64,000 nt of DNA from an uncultured Bacilli bacterium (GCA_947629375.1 CANRDN010000010.1:1-64000); one strand, 5' to 3'; positions 36,715-44,751 are shown, numbered from the stretch's first letter. Made by a program: numbers and translations. Notes: generated by a model not told the origin, from the letters alone.

Positions 36715-36763
36715 AGTGTAAATAGGGGGTAAATACTTATAGATTATTTACTCTTTTTTTTGT
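36714..36763 (+). terminator. Terminator after the kinase gene
   Basis: AGTGTAAAT pairs with ATTTACTCT (one mismatch) across a 17-base loop, followed by a T run. A TATAAT box for the next gene follows at about 36763. Confidence 0.6.
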
Positions 36764-36794
36764 ATAATAGTGGTGCAAAGATAGAGGTGAAAGT

Positions 36795-37667
36795 ATGATT
36801 TTAGGATTAGTCTTTGCCATTTTAGTAGCTATCTTTTGGTCTATAGGAGAAGTTACATATACGAAACTTTCAAATAAAGTAGAAAGAGAAAATGTTTACT
36901 TTTATCAATATTTATTTAGATCAATTATCTACTTAGCTGTAGTAATTATCTTTGATATAGGTCTTTTTAAAACTTTTGATTTTTCCCATTTACTCGTTTT
37001 TTTGCCAATTATTTTATGTGATTTAGTAGCGTCTTATGTCGTAAATATTGCTGTTAGAAATGGTAAATTATCAGTTGTAAGTCCCATTATGGCAGCATAC
37101 CCAATAATCGATATATTATTAGGTATAGTTCTTTTAAAAGAGAAAATATCATTTTTAGAAATTGGTCTAGCAACAATTATTACTCTTGCAATTGTGGTAC
37201 TGGCAAGAAGTGAGAAGAAGACAAAAAGAGCACCACATCCTTTAAGGGGAATATTTTTCTCTTTAGTGTATATGTTCTTAATTGCATTTTCCACATACTT
37301 TGAGAAGAATGCATATATTGGGGATTTCTCTGTTTTTGAACTTTATTACTATAAAGGATTAGTGTATCTTTTAACTAGTGGAATGTTTATGCTTATTATT
37401 GGTATTACACCTGTTAGATTAAAGAAAGTAAACTGGGATATTGTAAAGGGATCTGCAATTACACCTATAGGTAATATTCTTTATTCATTTGCTCTTAATT
37501 TTGGAAATATGATTGTCGTAACACCGGTCAGTTCGATGTACACAGTACTTACTAATTTTTTAAGTAGAAAAGTTTTAAAAGAGAAGATATCATTTAAAGA
37601 AAGTATTTGTATTACTTTGATACTTTTATGCACACTGTTGTTAATAATATGTGGAATTATCTTATAA
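36795..37667 (+). CDS. EamA/DMT family transporter
   Basis: A membrane protein of 290 residues with ten predicted helices in two repeats of five, the EamA drug/metabolite transporter pattern. GKLSVVSPIMAAYPIIDILLGIVLLKEK and the second-half VVTPVSSMYTVLTNFLSRKVLKEK are the paired signature segments. The substrate is unknown. It starts with GAGGTGAAAGT upstream and is followed by trxB after 12 bases. Confidence 0.87.
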   Translation: MILGLVFAILVAIFWSIGEVTYTKLSNKVERENVYFYQYLFRSIIYLAVVIIFDIGLFKTFDFSHLLVFLPIILCDLVASYVVNIAVRNGKLSVVSPIMAAYPIIDILLGIVLLKEKISFLEIGLATIITLAIVVLARSEKKTKRAPHPLRGIFFSLVYMFLIAFSTYFEKNAYIGDFSVFELYYYKGLVYLLTSGMFMLIIGITPVRLKKVNWDIVKGSAITPIGNILYSFALNFGNMIVVTPVSSMYTVLTNFLSRKVLKEKISFKESICITLILLCTLLLIICGIIL

Positions 37668-37679
37668 AGGTGGGATTTT

Positions 37680-38588
37680 ATGTACGATATTATAATTATA
37701 GGTGGAGGAATTGCAGGTCTTACTTCAGCGATTTATGCATCTCGTGCTTCTAAAAAAGTTTTAGTACTTGAGGCTTTATCTTATGGTGGTGAAATAATTA
37801 ACTCTATAGATATTGAAAACTATCCAGGATTGTTCCACATCTCAGGAGTAGAACTTGCTAATAGACTTTATAATCAAGCAAAAGAGTTAAATGCTGAAAT
37901 AAAGTTTGAAAAAGTAGAAAAAATTACTGACGATAAAATTAAAGAAGTTGTAACAAATAAAAATGTCTATAAGACAAAGAGTGTTATAATTGCAACAGGT
38001 TTAAAAAGAAGAAAACTTGCTCTTCAAAATGAAGAAGTGTTACTTGGAAAAGGTGTGTCTTACTGTGCAACTTGTGACGGGAACTTTTATAAAGATAAAG
38101 ATGTCGCAGTGGTAGGGGGAGGTAACACTGCCTTAGAAGATGCCCTATACCTAAGTAATATTGCTAAAACTGTTTATCTAATTCATCGAAGAGATACTTT
38201 TAGAGGAGACTTAAAGACTTTAAATCTTCTTAAAGAAAAAGAAAATGTTAAAATAATTTTAAATAGTAAGATAACTAAAATTGTTGGAGAAAATATTTTA
38301 GAAAGTATTGAAATAACAAACAATGAAAATGTTATCGACACCCTTAATATAAGTGGTCTATTTATAGCCATTGGGTTTGCACCAGAAAATGAACTTTTTA
38401 AAGATTTAATTAATCTTGATAACAACAACTACATAATTGCCGGTGAAGACTGCAAGACAAATAAAGATGGTATTTTTGTAGCAGGGGATATTAGAACTAA
38501 AGAAGTAAGACAACTTGTTACTGCTGCAAGTGATGGAGCGGTGGCAGCAACGAATGCTATTAAGTATGTGAACAGTCTAGATTTTTAA
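37680..38588 (+). CDS. trxB: Thioredoxin reductase
   Basis: A flavoprotein of 302 residues that reduces thioredoxin with NADPH. The FAD-binding GGGIAGLTSAIYASR is at the N-terminus. The redox-active CATCDG lies at about 129-134. The NADPH-binding GGGNTALEDALYL is followed by HRRDTFRG, and the C-terminal FAD motif is FVAGDIRTKEVRQLVTAASDGA. The length and both dinucleotide sites match TrxB rather than ferredoxin-NADP reductase, which lacks CxxC. The stop overlaps the convergent gene by 12 bases. Confidence 0.94.
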   Translation: MYDIIIIGGGIAGLTSAIYASRASKKVLVLEALSYGGEIINSIDIENYPGLFHISGVELANRLYNQAKELNAEIKFEKVEKITDDKIKEVVTNKNVYKTKSVIIATGLKRRKLALQNEEVLLGKGVSYCATCDGNFYKDKDVAVVGGGNTALEDALYLSNIAKTVYLIHRRDTFRGDLKTLNLLKEKENVKIILNSKITKIVGENILESIEITNNENVIDTLNISGLFIAIGFAPENELFKDLINLDNNNYIIAGEDCKTNKDGIFVAGDIRTKEVRQLVTAASDGAVAATNAIKYVNSLDF

Positions 38589-39077
38589 ACAAGAAATAGC
38601 AAAATCTATTATGAAACAAATTAATACTAAGTAAGTGATGATACTTGGTATTTTTTTAATTATTTTATCCGTAATCGGCTTTAAAAGATAGATAACGACT
38701 AAAGACATAATTCCCCAAATAAAACTTATTTCAAGTGCAATATAGGGTCCTATATTAAATTTGAGTTTTGAATAATCCCAAAATATTTTTCCAGTTATAA
38801 ACTCGATTAAATAGCCACCCACAAACTCTAAGGCTGTAAGAATAAAAGCTGATATTAAAAAAACTAAAATTATTTTTATAAACCTTTTAACTTTAATTCT
38901 GTTAAAAACGAATCTCATAATGGCAATAATAAGACATACACCAAATCCATAAATAGGTATATAAGTTCCATAAAGAAAACCATTATTCATATTTGGAAAA
39001 AAGAATAATTTCATAAGAGTTTCAAACACGAAACCTAATATAGAATAAATTAAAAAAGTATTAATATAATATTTCAA
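38577..39077 (-). CDS. CmpB-like membrane protein (putative ABC transporter type IV)
   Basis: A membrane protein of 166 residues with five helices. GFVFETLMK, NNGFLYGTYIPIYGFG and FWDYSKLKFNIGPYIALEISFIWG parallel the family signature also seen in the protein at 17055. This one lacks the cytoplasmic tail. TTG at 39077 is the start, with AGGTGA five bases upstream. It runs convergent to trxB with a short overlap. Confidence 0.77.
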   Translation of the reverse strand: MKYYINTFLIYSILGFVFETLMKLFFFPNMNNGFLYGTYIPIYGFGVCLIIAIMRFVFNRIKVKRFIKIILVFLISAFILTALEFVGGYLIEFITGKIFWDYSKLKFNIGPYIALEISFIWGIMSLVVIYLLKPITDKIIKKIPSIITYLVLICFIIDFAISCLKI

Positions 39078-39168
39078 TTAACTCACCTAGTTATATTGTT
39101 TACCAAAGTATTTATTTTATAATCTTTAAAAATATAGAGATATTTGTTATAATAAGCTCGGTGATTAT

Positions 39169-39885
39169 ATGAAAACGGTTTTAATTACAGGTGGCGCAAG
39201 TGGACTTGGAAAAGAGTTGTGCCTATCTTTTAAAGAAAAAGGCTACATTGTATTATTTACTTACAACACGACAGAGCCATCTTCAGAATTAGATGGTTGC
39301 TATGGATATAAATGTGATTTATCTAAAGAAGATAATATTAAAGAATTAGTTAAAAAAATATATGAAGACTACAAAAGTATTGATGTTTTAGTAAATAATG
39401 CTGCTGTAGAAATAAATAAGGATTTTGCCTCTAAAACAAAATTTGACTTTATGAAAACTTTAGAAGTAAACTTAGTTGCACCTTTTCTTTTATGTAAAGA
39501 AATAGGTGCTAGAATGTATCTAAATGAATATGGAAAAATAATTAATATTTCAAGTAATAATTCGATAGATAAATACGATTCAACGACAGTGGACTATGAT
39601 GCTTCTAAAGCAGGTCTTAACATTTTAACAAAGTGTGTTGCTAAAGAGTATGCACCATTTGTAAACGTAAATGCAGTAGCACCCGGATGGATTTTAACAG
39701 ATAAAATAAAGAAGATCGACGATAGTCTCGATAATAAATTTGTCGAAGAAGAAAGTAAAAAAATATTACTTAATCGTTTTGCTACTTGTCAAGATATCTG
39801 TAATTTAGTTCTTTTCTTAGCAAGTGATGAAGCAAATTATATAAATAGTGAAGTAATAAGAATAGATGGTGGAAGTTATGATTAG
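39169..39885 (+). CDS. Short-chain dehydrogenase/reductase
   Basis: A 238-residue Rossmann oxidoreductase. GGASGLGKE binds NAD(P), NNAAVE is the structural motif, and the catalytic Ser (NISSNNS) is followed by YDASKAG. The C-terminus FLASDEANYINSEVIRIDGG is FabG-like. YmfI, the EF-P 5-aminopentanone reductase of Bacillus, is one possible role; a generic reductase is equally possible. The 3' end overlaps the YnbB-like gene by 8 bases. Confidence 0.85.
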   Translation: MKTVLITGGASGLGKELCLSFKEKGYIVLFTYNTTEPSSELDGCYGYKCDLSKEDNIKELVKKIYEDYKSIDVLVNNAAVEINKDFASKTKFDFMKTLEVNLVAPFLLCKEIGARMYLNEYGKIINISSNNSIDKYDSTTVDYDASKAGLNILTKCVAKEYAPFVNVNAVAPGWILTDKIKKIDDSLDNKFVEEESKKILLNRFATCQDICNLVLFLASDEANYINSEVIRIDGGSYD

Positions 39886-41119
39886 TGAAGAGATTAAAAC
39901 ACTTTTTAAAGGAAAGGAAAAAGAAGTAGAAGAAGAATTTAAAGAGTTAGATGAGCTATGCGATAAAAATAGTTTAAAAGTATTGAATGCTTTTAGAAAC
40001 AACAACATATCAGAAGCTCACTTTAATTCGACTACTGGGTATGGCTATAACGACTTAGGAAGAGATGCCATCGAGAAAGTGTTCAGTGAAGTTTTAGGAA
40101 GTGAAGATTCTCTTGTAAGAAGTCAATTTATATCAGGAAGTCACGCTCTTACTGTCACTTTATTTGCACTTTTAAGACCTAATGATACTTTGTTAAGTAT
40201 TACAGGAAAACCATATGACACCTTAGATGAAGTTATTGGAATTGTAGAAAATAAAAGTTCTTTAAAGTCTTTTGGTATTAACTATGAACAAGTTGATTTA
40301 ATTAATGACGATTTTAACTACGAAGAAATAGAAAAGAAATTAAAAGAAAAGAAAATAAAAGTAATTGAAATTCAAAGATCTAAAGGATATTCTACAAGAA
40401 AAAGTATTGTTTTATCAAAGATAGATAAAGTAATTAATTTTATAAGAAATATCGATAAAGATGTAATAATAATGATCGATAATTGTTACTGTGAATTTGT
40501 CGAAGAAAAATCACCTCTTGAAATAGATAATCCTGCTGATGTTATAGTAGGGTCTTTAATCAAGAATCTTGGTGGAGGTATTGCCCCAAACGGAGCTTAT
40601 GTTGCGGGTAAAAAGGATTTAATAAATCTTGTTGCAGATAGACTTACAGTGCCAGGTGAAGGAAGAGAAGTAGGGCCAACTTTAGGAATCAATAAAATGA
40701 TTCTACAAGGTCTGTTTATGGCACCAAGTGTCGTATGTTCAAGTTTAAAAGTTGCAGTCTTAACAAGTAAAGTTTTAGAAAGTTTAGGCTACGATGTTGA
40801 ACCAAAATATAACGATGAAAGATGTGATATTGTTCAAAATATAATTTTTCACGATAAGAATAAGTTAATTAAATATTGTCAAGGAATTCAGATGGGTAGT
40901 CCAATTGACTCTAATGCTCTTCCACTTCCTTGGGATATGCCAGGTTACACTGACCAGGTAATAATGGCAGCAGGCGCTTTCACTCAAGGATCATCAATCG
41001 AAATATCGTGTGATGGACCAATAAGAGAACCATATATCGCTTATCAGCAAGGTTCTTTAACTTATAATTACGGAAAAATAGCAGTTATGATGGCTGTAAG
41101 CAACTTAGATAGAGAGTAA
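39878..41119 (+). CDS. YnbB-like PLP-dependent enzyme (aluminium resistance/methionine gamma-lyase-like)
   Basis: A fold-type I PLP enzyme of 413 residues. NSTTGYGYNDLGRDAIEKVF, QFISGSHALTVTLFALLRP and GKPYDTLDEVIG are signature blocks of the YnbB family. The PLP Lys is in GSLIKNLGGGIAP near residue 231. Members are annotated as methionine gamma-lyase-like or aluminium resistance proteins; the true reaction is unsettled. The ATG at 39878 follows GGTGGAAG. The overlap with the SDR gene suggests joint expression. Confidence 0.87.
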   Translation: MISEEIKTLFKGKEKEVEEEFKELDELCDKNSLKVLNAFRNNNISEAHFNSTTGYGYNDLGRDAIEKVFSEVLGSEDSLVRSQFISGSHALTVTLFALLRPNDTLLSITGKPYDTLDEVIGIVENKSSLKSFGINYEQVDLINDDFNYEEIEKKLKEKKIKVIEIQRSKGYSTRKSIVLSKIDKVINFIRNIDKDVIIMIDNCYCEFVEEKSPLEIDNPADVIVGSLIKNLGGGIAPNGAYVAGKKDLINLVADRLTVPGEGREVGPTLGINKMILQGLFMAPSVVCSSLKVAVLTSKVLESLGYDVEPKYNDERCDIVQNIIFHDKNKLIKYCQGIQMGSPIDSNALPLPWDMPGYTDQVIMAAGAFTQGSSIEISCDGPIREPYIAYQQGSLTYNYGKIAVMMAVSNLDRE

Positions 41120-41183
41120 TCTTTATCTTTTTTTGTTCTATTATTTCATTTCTTTAATATTATTTTAATGAAAGAGGGATAAT

Positions 41184-41687
41184 ATGATAAATAAACAACA
41201 TTTATGGTTTTTGACACTTTTTTCTTTGATACTTGTCTTAAGTGTATACTATATTACAATGCCAAGTGATTTACTTTTAAGTTCACAAGTATTAAATAAA
41301 GAAGGTAAAGAAACAGATGAAAAAGTTAATTTAGAAGTAGAAGAAAGTGATGTTTTGGTATCTCTAAGACTTGATTTAGAAGAAAATAGAGAAAAAGAAA
41401 AACAAGATTTACAAAAAGTATTAACAAGTAGTGAAGCATCTGTAGATCAAAAAAATGAAGCTTATGAAAAGATTAACTATTTAAATAGTATTTATGGAGT
41501 AGAAGAAAAACTTGAAAATAAAGTTAAAGAGTGTTGTAATATTAATTCTTTTATTGAAGTTAATAATGATGAAATAAATGTCGTTGGAGTAGCAAATGAC
41601 CACGATGTAACACTTGCCAATAATATAATGAGAGCAATTCAAGAAGAATATGAAAACAAAGTAAATGTAACAGTTAACTTTAAGTAA
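41184..41687 (+). CDS. spoIIIAH: Stage III sporulation protein AH
   Basis: A 167-residue membrane protein. NKQHLWFLTLFSLILVLSVYY is the typical SpoIIIAH N-terminal helix. It is followed by an acidic, helical extracytoplasmic part and a YscJ/FliF-like C-terminal domain (VANDHDVTLANNIMRAIQEEYENKVNVTV). In B. subtilis it forms the mother-cell side of the channel to the forespore with SpoIIQ. Here it stands apart from the other spoIIIA genes, directly before gerE. GAGGGATAAT precedes the ATG. Confidence 0.88.
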   Translation: MINKQHLWFLTLFSLILVLSVYYITMPSDLLLSSQVLNKEGKETDEKVNLEVEESDVLVSLRLDLEENREKEKQDLQKVLTSSEASVDQKNEAYEKINYLNSIYGVEEKLENKVKECCNINSFIEVNNDEINVVGVANDHDVTLANNIMRAIQEEYENKVNVTVNFK

Positions 41688-41707
41688 TTTGCCCTCAACT
41701 ATAAATA

Positions 41708-41739
41708 TAATTCTCATAAAATATTATGGGAATTTTTTT
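41708..41739 (+). terminator. Terminator between spoIIIAH and gerE
   Basis: AATTCTCATAA/TTATGGGAATT stem with wobble pairs, then seven T. Confidence 0.82.
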
Positions 41740-41757
41740 ATTGAGAGGAGGATTATT

Positions 41758-41961
41758 ATTAAAAGTATATTGACTAATAGAGAAAAAGAAATCTTTAATC
41801 TTCTAGTTAAAAATATGACAACAAGAGAAATATCACAAAAATTAAATATAAGTGAGAAAACTGTTCGAAATCACATTTCTAATACGATGCAAAAACTAGG
41901 TGTTAAGTCAAGAAGTAGTGCCGTTGTAGAACTTATTAAATTAAAAGAATTATATATTTAA
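41758..41961 (+). CDS. gerE: GerE-like LuxR-type spore regulator with ATT start
   Basis: A 67-residue helix-turn-helix protein. LTNREKEIFNLLV, MTTREISQKLNISEKTVRNHIS, and QKLGVKSRSSAVVELIKLKEL match GerE over nearly its whole length. GerE is the last mother-cell regulator of coat genes in B. subtilis. No ATG, GTG or TTG lies at the right distance from AGGAGG (41746-41751). ATT at 41758, six bases downstream, gives the GerE-like N-terminus and is the likely start. gerM follows, as in Bacillus. Confidence 0.82.
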   Translation: MKSILTNREKEIFNLLVKNMTTREISQKLNISEKTVRNHISNTMQKLGVKSRSSAVVELIKLKELYI

Positions 41962-41990
41962 ATCCTGCATACTATTTATTAGGTGATATT

Positions 41991-42905
41991 ATGCTTAAAA
42001 AGAAAGCTATAAGAAAAATATTAATTACAACATTTGTCTTTTTTGTAGTGTTAAGTATTTATATGATTCCGTCAAGAAAGAAGAATACTGATAAATCTAT
42101 CTATCATTATTTGGATACTAAAGATGTAAGTGTCTATCTTTTGAATGATTATAATCAGCTAACAAAAGTTGACTTTAAAGTAAAGGATTCTAAAATCGAA
42201 GAAGTAATTAAGTCAATTATAAATAAGTTAACTATTTCTAAAGATGCAACTATTCCAGAATCTTTTATGCAGATTATTCCAAAAGATGTTTATTTAAATG
42301 ATATTTTCTTTGATGAAAACATTGTAGGATTAGATTTTTCAGAGAATTTTTTAAATATTAAAGAAGAAGATATTGAAAAAGTAGTGGAAGCAATTTCTTT
42401 TTCGTTACTAGAACTTGATCAAATTAATGGTGTCTCTTTGTATGTTAATGGGGAAAATATTTCTAAATATTATTCTATTATTCCAAGTATAATTACTAAA
42501 GAATATGGAATAAATAAAAGGGTAGAGTTAAAAAATTTGAAAGATATTTCTAAAGTAGTTATCTACTATGTGGATAATGTTGATGATAGCAATTATTATG
42601 TTCCTATAACTAAATATGTAAATGATAATAGGGATAAGATTAAGATTATTATCGATGAGTTATCGAGCAATTATGTTTATGAATCTAATTTAATAAGTTT
42701 ACTTGATAAGAATATTAAACTTTTAAATTATGAGATTACTAATGATTCGATAATTTTAGATTTTAACAATAGTATTTTTATGGAACAGGATAGTATTTTA
42801 GAAGAAGTAATTTATTCAGTTTTTGCTAATTATGATGTTAATGAAATAGTATTTAAGGCAAATGGGGAAGAAATTTTGCAAAAAAGTGCAAAAATTATTG
42901 AATAA
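41991..42905 (+). CDS. gerM: Sporulation and germination protein GerM
   Basis: A 304-residue protein with an N-terminal membrane helix (about 11-28) and two GerMN domains (about 45-165 and 180-300), each ending in the V-L-DFS-(E/N)-F/S pattern (GLDFSENFL; ILDFNNSIF). In B. subtilis GerM is a mother-cell lipoprotein that helps assemble the SpoIIIAH-SpoIIQ complex. Finding it near spoIIIAH and gerE fits that job. There is no lipobox here; the anchor is the helix. GGTGATATT precedes the start. Confidence 0.88.
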   Translation: MLKKKAIRKILITTFVFFVVLSIYMIPSRKKNTDKSIYHYLDTKDVSVYLLNDYNQLTKVDFKVKDSKIEEVIKSIINKLTISKDATIPESFMQIIPKDVYLNDIFFDENIVGLDFSENFLNIKEEDIEKVVEAISFSLLELDQINGVSLYVNGENISKYYSIIPSIITKEYGINKRVELKNLKDISKVVIYYVDNVDDSNYYVPITKYVNDNRDKIKIIIDELSSNYVYESNLISLLDKNIKLLNYEITNDSIILDFNNSIFMEQDSILEEVIYSVFANYDVNEIVFKANGEEILQKSAKIIE

Positions 42906-42946
42906 TTCGGTTTTTTGCTGTATAATCCTATTTGTACTTGAGTTAT

Positions 42947-43023
<77 letters not shown>

Positions 43024-43057
43024 TATTGATTAAATCTTGGATTATTCCAAGTATAAT

Positions 43058-43085
43058 AAAACGACTTGAAAAAAAGTCGTTTTTA
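43058..43085 (+). terminator. Terminator after tRNA-Arg
   Basis: AAAACGACTT/AAGTCGTTTT stem and T run. Its TTGAAA also sits at the -35 position of the next promoter. Confidence 0.8.
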
Positions 43086-43094
43086 TGTTATTAT
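43066..43094 (+). promoter_or_regulatory. Promoter of antisense RNA 1
   Basis: TTGAAA (43066-43071), a 17-base spacer, then TATTAT (43089-43094). Confidence 0.6.
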
Positions 43095-43100
43095 GAATTT

Positions 43101-43228
43101 GTCAAGGAAACTTGCATAAAATAAAAAAGGGAAATACTTAACTTTGCGATGTTGAGTACTTACCTCAAAATTAAGTCGTACTTAATCGAGAATAGTACTT
43201 AATCGAGTAGATTGAGTACTATTTTTTT
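43101..43228 (+). ncRNA. Putative antitoxin RNA 1
   Basis: An inferred transcript of about 128 nt. It opens with a CAAG-GAAA-CTTG hairpin (GNRA-type loop). Then come an A-rich linker and a hairpin around the palindrome AGTACT. It ends in a terminator hairpin (43192-43220; AATAGTACT pairs with AGTACTATT) with seven T. It is convergent with the toxin mRNA and overlaps its 3' part, including about ten toxin-terminal bases. A diverged second copy lies at 43506. Confidence 0.6.
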
Positions 43229-43308
43229 ATGCATAGAATCATTAAAGAGACTATCAATAAAATGATAATTATTATTAGAAATGAGATTAGTAAATCTTTT
43301 TTCTTCAT
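43219..43308 (-). CDS. Putative type I toxin: 29-residue hydrophobic peptide
   Basis: A minus-strand small ORF with AAGGAGG 7 to 8 bases before its ATG. The peptide opens with MKKKD, continues as an unbroken Leu/Ile membrane helix of about 20 residues, and ends in CIKK. Size, composition and the convergent overlapping RNA match type I toxins such as TxpA and BsrG in general design, not in sequence. A minus-strand promoter lies at 43373-43402. The leader can fold GCC/GGC and CTTC/GAAG around the Shine-Dalgarno. A hairpin with T run near 43126-43160 would end the mRNA. It could instead be a phage-like holin relic; the antisense arrangement favours the toxin call. Confidence 0.65.
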   Translation of the reverse strand: MKKKDLLISFLIIIIILLIVSLMILCIKK

Positions 43309-43372
43309 ATTATCAAGCCTCCTTCCATAAGAAGTTGGCAAGTACTCAACAGTTAAAATATTTCCCGTTAAA

Positions 43373-43402
43373 ATTATACATTAAAATGTAGAAGAAAAAC
43401 AA
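43373..43402 (-). promoter_or_regulatory. Toxin promoter
   Basis: On the minus strand: TTGTTT, an 18-base spacer, then TATAAT. A start near 43366 gives a leader of about 58 bases. Confidence 0.5.
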
Positions 43403-43470
43403 TCGAACAATATGATTTTTTATATAAATTCTACGATTTTATAACATATTTTAAATAAAAGAAAAATTAT

Positions 43471-43499
43471 CTTGCAAAAATCTTATTTTATGTTATTAT
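43471..43499 (+). promoter_or_regulatory. Promoter of antisense RNA 2
   Basis: TTGCAA, about 16 bases, then TATTAT (43494-43499); the -10 context is identical to that of RNA 1. Confidence 0.55.
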
Positions 43500-43505
43500 G
43501 AATTT

Positions 43506-43618
43506 GTCAAGGAAACTTGCACAAGATAAAAAGGAAAGTACTTAACTTTTGCTTGTTGAGTACTTACCTTAGTTTAATTGGTTAAGTACTTAATCTACTC
43601 GATTAAGTACTATTTTTA
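43506..43618 (+). ncRNA. Putative antitoxin-like RNA 2 (paralog without toxin)
   Basis: Inferred RNA of about 113 nt that is closely similar to RNA 1 in its first 60 bases (same CAAG-GAAA-CTTG hairpin and AGTACT hairpin). It ends in a perfect 11-bp terminator stem AGTACTTAATC/GATTAAGTACT plus T run. No hydrophobic peptide gene lies on the opposite strand here. It may act in trans on the toxin mRNA or be left over from a lost unit. Confidence 0.55.
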
Positions 43619-43741
43619 TTGATTCGTGTTATAATTAAATATATAAAGTTGTTATTTTGTTTTTTAAAATCCTTTTATAGCATAATAAAATTTTGAAAAA
43701 AGCAAATAGAAACAATGTTGATATTTAAGAGGTGGTTTTAA

Positions 43742-44317
43742 ATGAAAGAAAAAAAACTAAATGGATATACTATTGGAATAATTATAATTCTTTTTATGTT
43801 CCTATGCTATTGGGGAAGTTGTAATTCCTTACTAAGAAGGGCAAGTTTTGATGGTGATGCTTCTTATTTTTCAACGCTTCTTGCCACAATAAATGTAGTG
43901 ATAAACATTGTTATAGTTGGATTTATTCCTGTTATTATTAGATTAATTAGTAAGGATATTTATCGAAATAATGTTATTGTTATATATATCATCAATGGTA
44001 TTATAAGTATTTTTTTATCAATGCCTGTATATAAATGGGTATTAAATGATTTGTTTGGCTTTGAGGAAATGATTGAGACAGGAAATATTGGTGCGGTCGG
44101 ATCTTTAATCTTTTCTATAGCAATATATAATTTAATGAGAGGAAAAGAATCATATAAAAAAATAAAGGAAGGTAAGCAAGAACAAAGTAAAGAAAAAAAT
44201 GAATCAAATATAAACCAAATGTATGATGATTTACAAAAATTAAAAAAACTATTGGATGATCAAATACTAACGGAAGAAGAATTCGAAAAGGAAAAGAAAA
44301 GAATATTAAATAAATAG
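43742..44317 (+). CDS. Membrane protein with C-terminal SHOCT-like domain
   Basis: A 191-residue protein with four membrane helices in the first 140 residues, then a Lys/Glu linker. Its C-terminal segment (YDDLQKLKKLLDDQILTEEEFEKEKKRIL) matches the short SHOCT motif, an oligomerisation module. The function is unknown. AGAGGTGG is the Shine-Dalgarno. The neighbouring antisense RNA 2 lies upstream on the same strand and terminates before it. Confidence 0.75.
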   Translation: MKEKKLNGYTIGIIIILFMFLCYWGSCNSLLRRASFDGDASYFSTLLATINVVINIVIVGFIPVIIRLISKDIYRNNVIVIYIINGIISIFLSMPVYKWVLNDLFGFEEMIETGNIGAVGSLIFSIAIYNLMRGKESYKKIKEGKQEQSKEKNESNINQMYDDLQKLKKLLDDQILTEEEFEKEKKRILNK

Positions 44318-44318
44318 T

Positions 44319-44343
44319 GGAACATAGAAATATGTTCTTTTCT
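44319..44343 (+). terminator. Intrinsic terminator
   Basis: GAACATA/TATGTTC with a GAAA loop and T-rich tail. Confidence 0.85.
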
Positions 44344-44642
44344 TTTATATATAAAGGATAAATTTCTATACTTTAATCTTTAAACTTTAAATCATTAATT
44401 TAAAAATTCTTTTGTTTATTTGACCATTATTGATGACTTCTATGAAACTTAAGCAAAAAAAACAAATATTATTTAATTAATACTATTATTAACTAAAAAT
44501 GACTTCTTATTTGACTTCTTTTATTGGAATTTGTGTAGGAAATAATGACTTTTAAATAAGAAAATAAAAGATATATGGCAGGAAAGTTAAGAGAATTTGC
44601 GTTTATAAATCGAAAAAGTAATTATGTATGCTATAATTTTAT
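44344..44642. other. Non-coding AT-rich stretch
   Basis: About 300 bases without a supportable gene. It contains several scattered copies of TGACTTCT/TGACTTTT (near 44431, 44501, 44513, 44545) and ends in a -10 box TATAAT (44632-44637) for the leader that follows. Nothing else is visible. Confidence 0.5.
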
Positions 44643-44729
44643 TAGCTGGTAGAGAAAAATATGTGGAATAAAGTATAGAACTTTATCCCAATAAAGAACT
44701 TTTAAACTCTACCAAAGTTTATTTAGCTA
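44643..44729 (+). promoter_or_regulatory. Structured RNA leader of the glycosyltransferase gene
   Basis: Nested stems TAGCT/AGCTA and GGTAGAG/CTCTACC enclose a hairpin of about 11 bp (TGGAATAAAGT with ACTTTATCCCA, one mismatch). A further ATAAAG copy could compete for CTTTAT, giving two alternative folds. It lies 7 bases after a TATAAT box and 22 bases before the start codon. No T-box, riboswitch or ribosomal-leader signature is recognised. Confidence 0.5.
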
Positions 44730-44751
44730 AAAAGATTGTAAGGTGAGTTCT

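Noticed and set aside
43130-43620. Repeated AGTACT/AGTACTTAA motifs as a CRISPR array or iteron set
   Set aside because: Spacing is irregular and each copy sits in a predicted RNA stem of the two antisense RNA units.
43621-43741. A second toxin peptide opposite antisense RNA 2
   Set aside because: The minus strand was read through; the only ATG (in TTATTATGC) stops after two codons and there is no ribosome-binding site.
44643-44729. A T-box or known riboswitch
   Set aside because: No T-box sequence, no terminator/antiterminator pair with T run and no recognised aptamer core are present.
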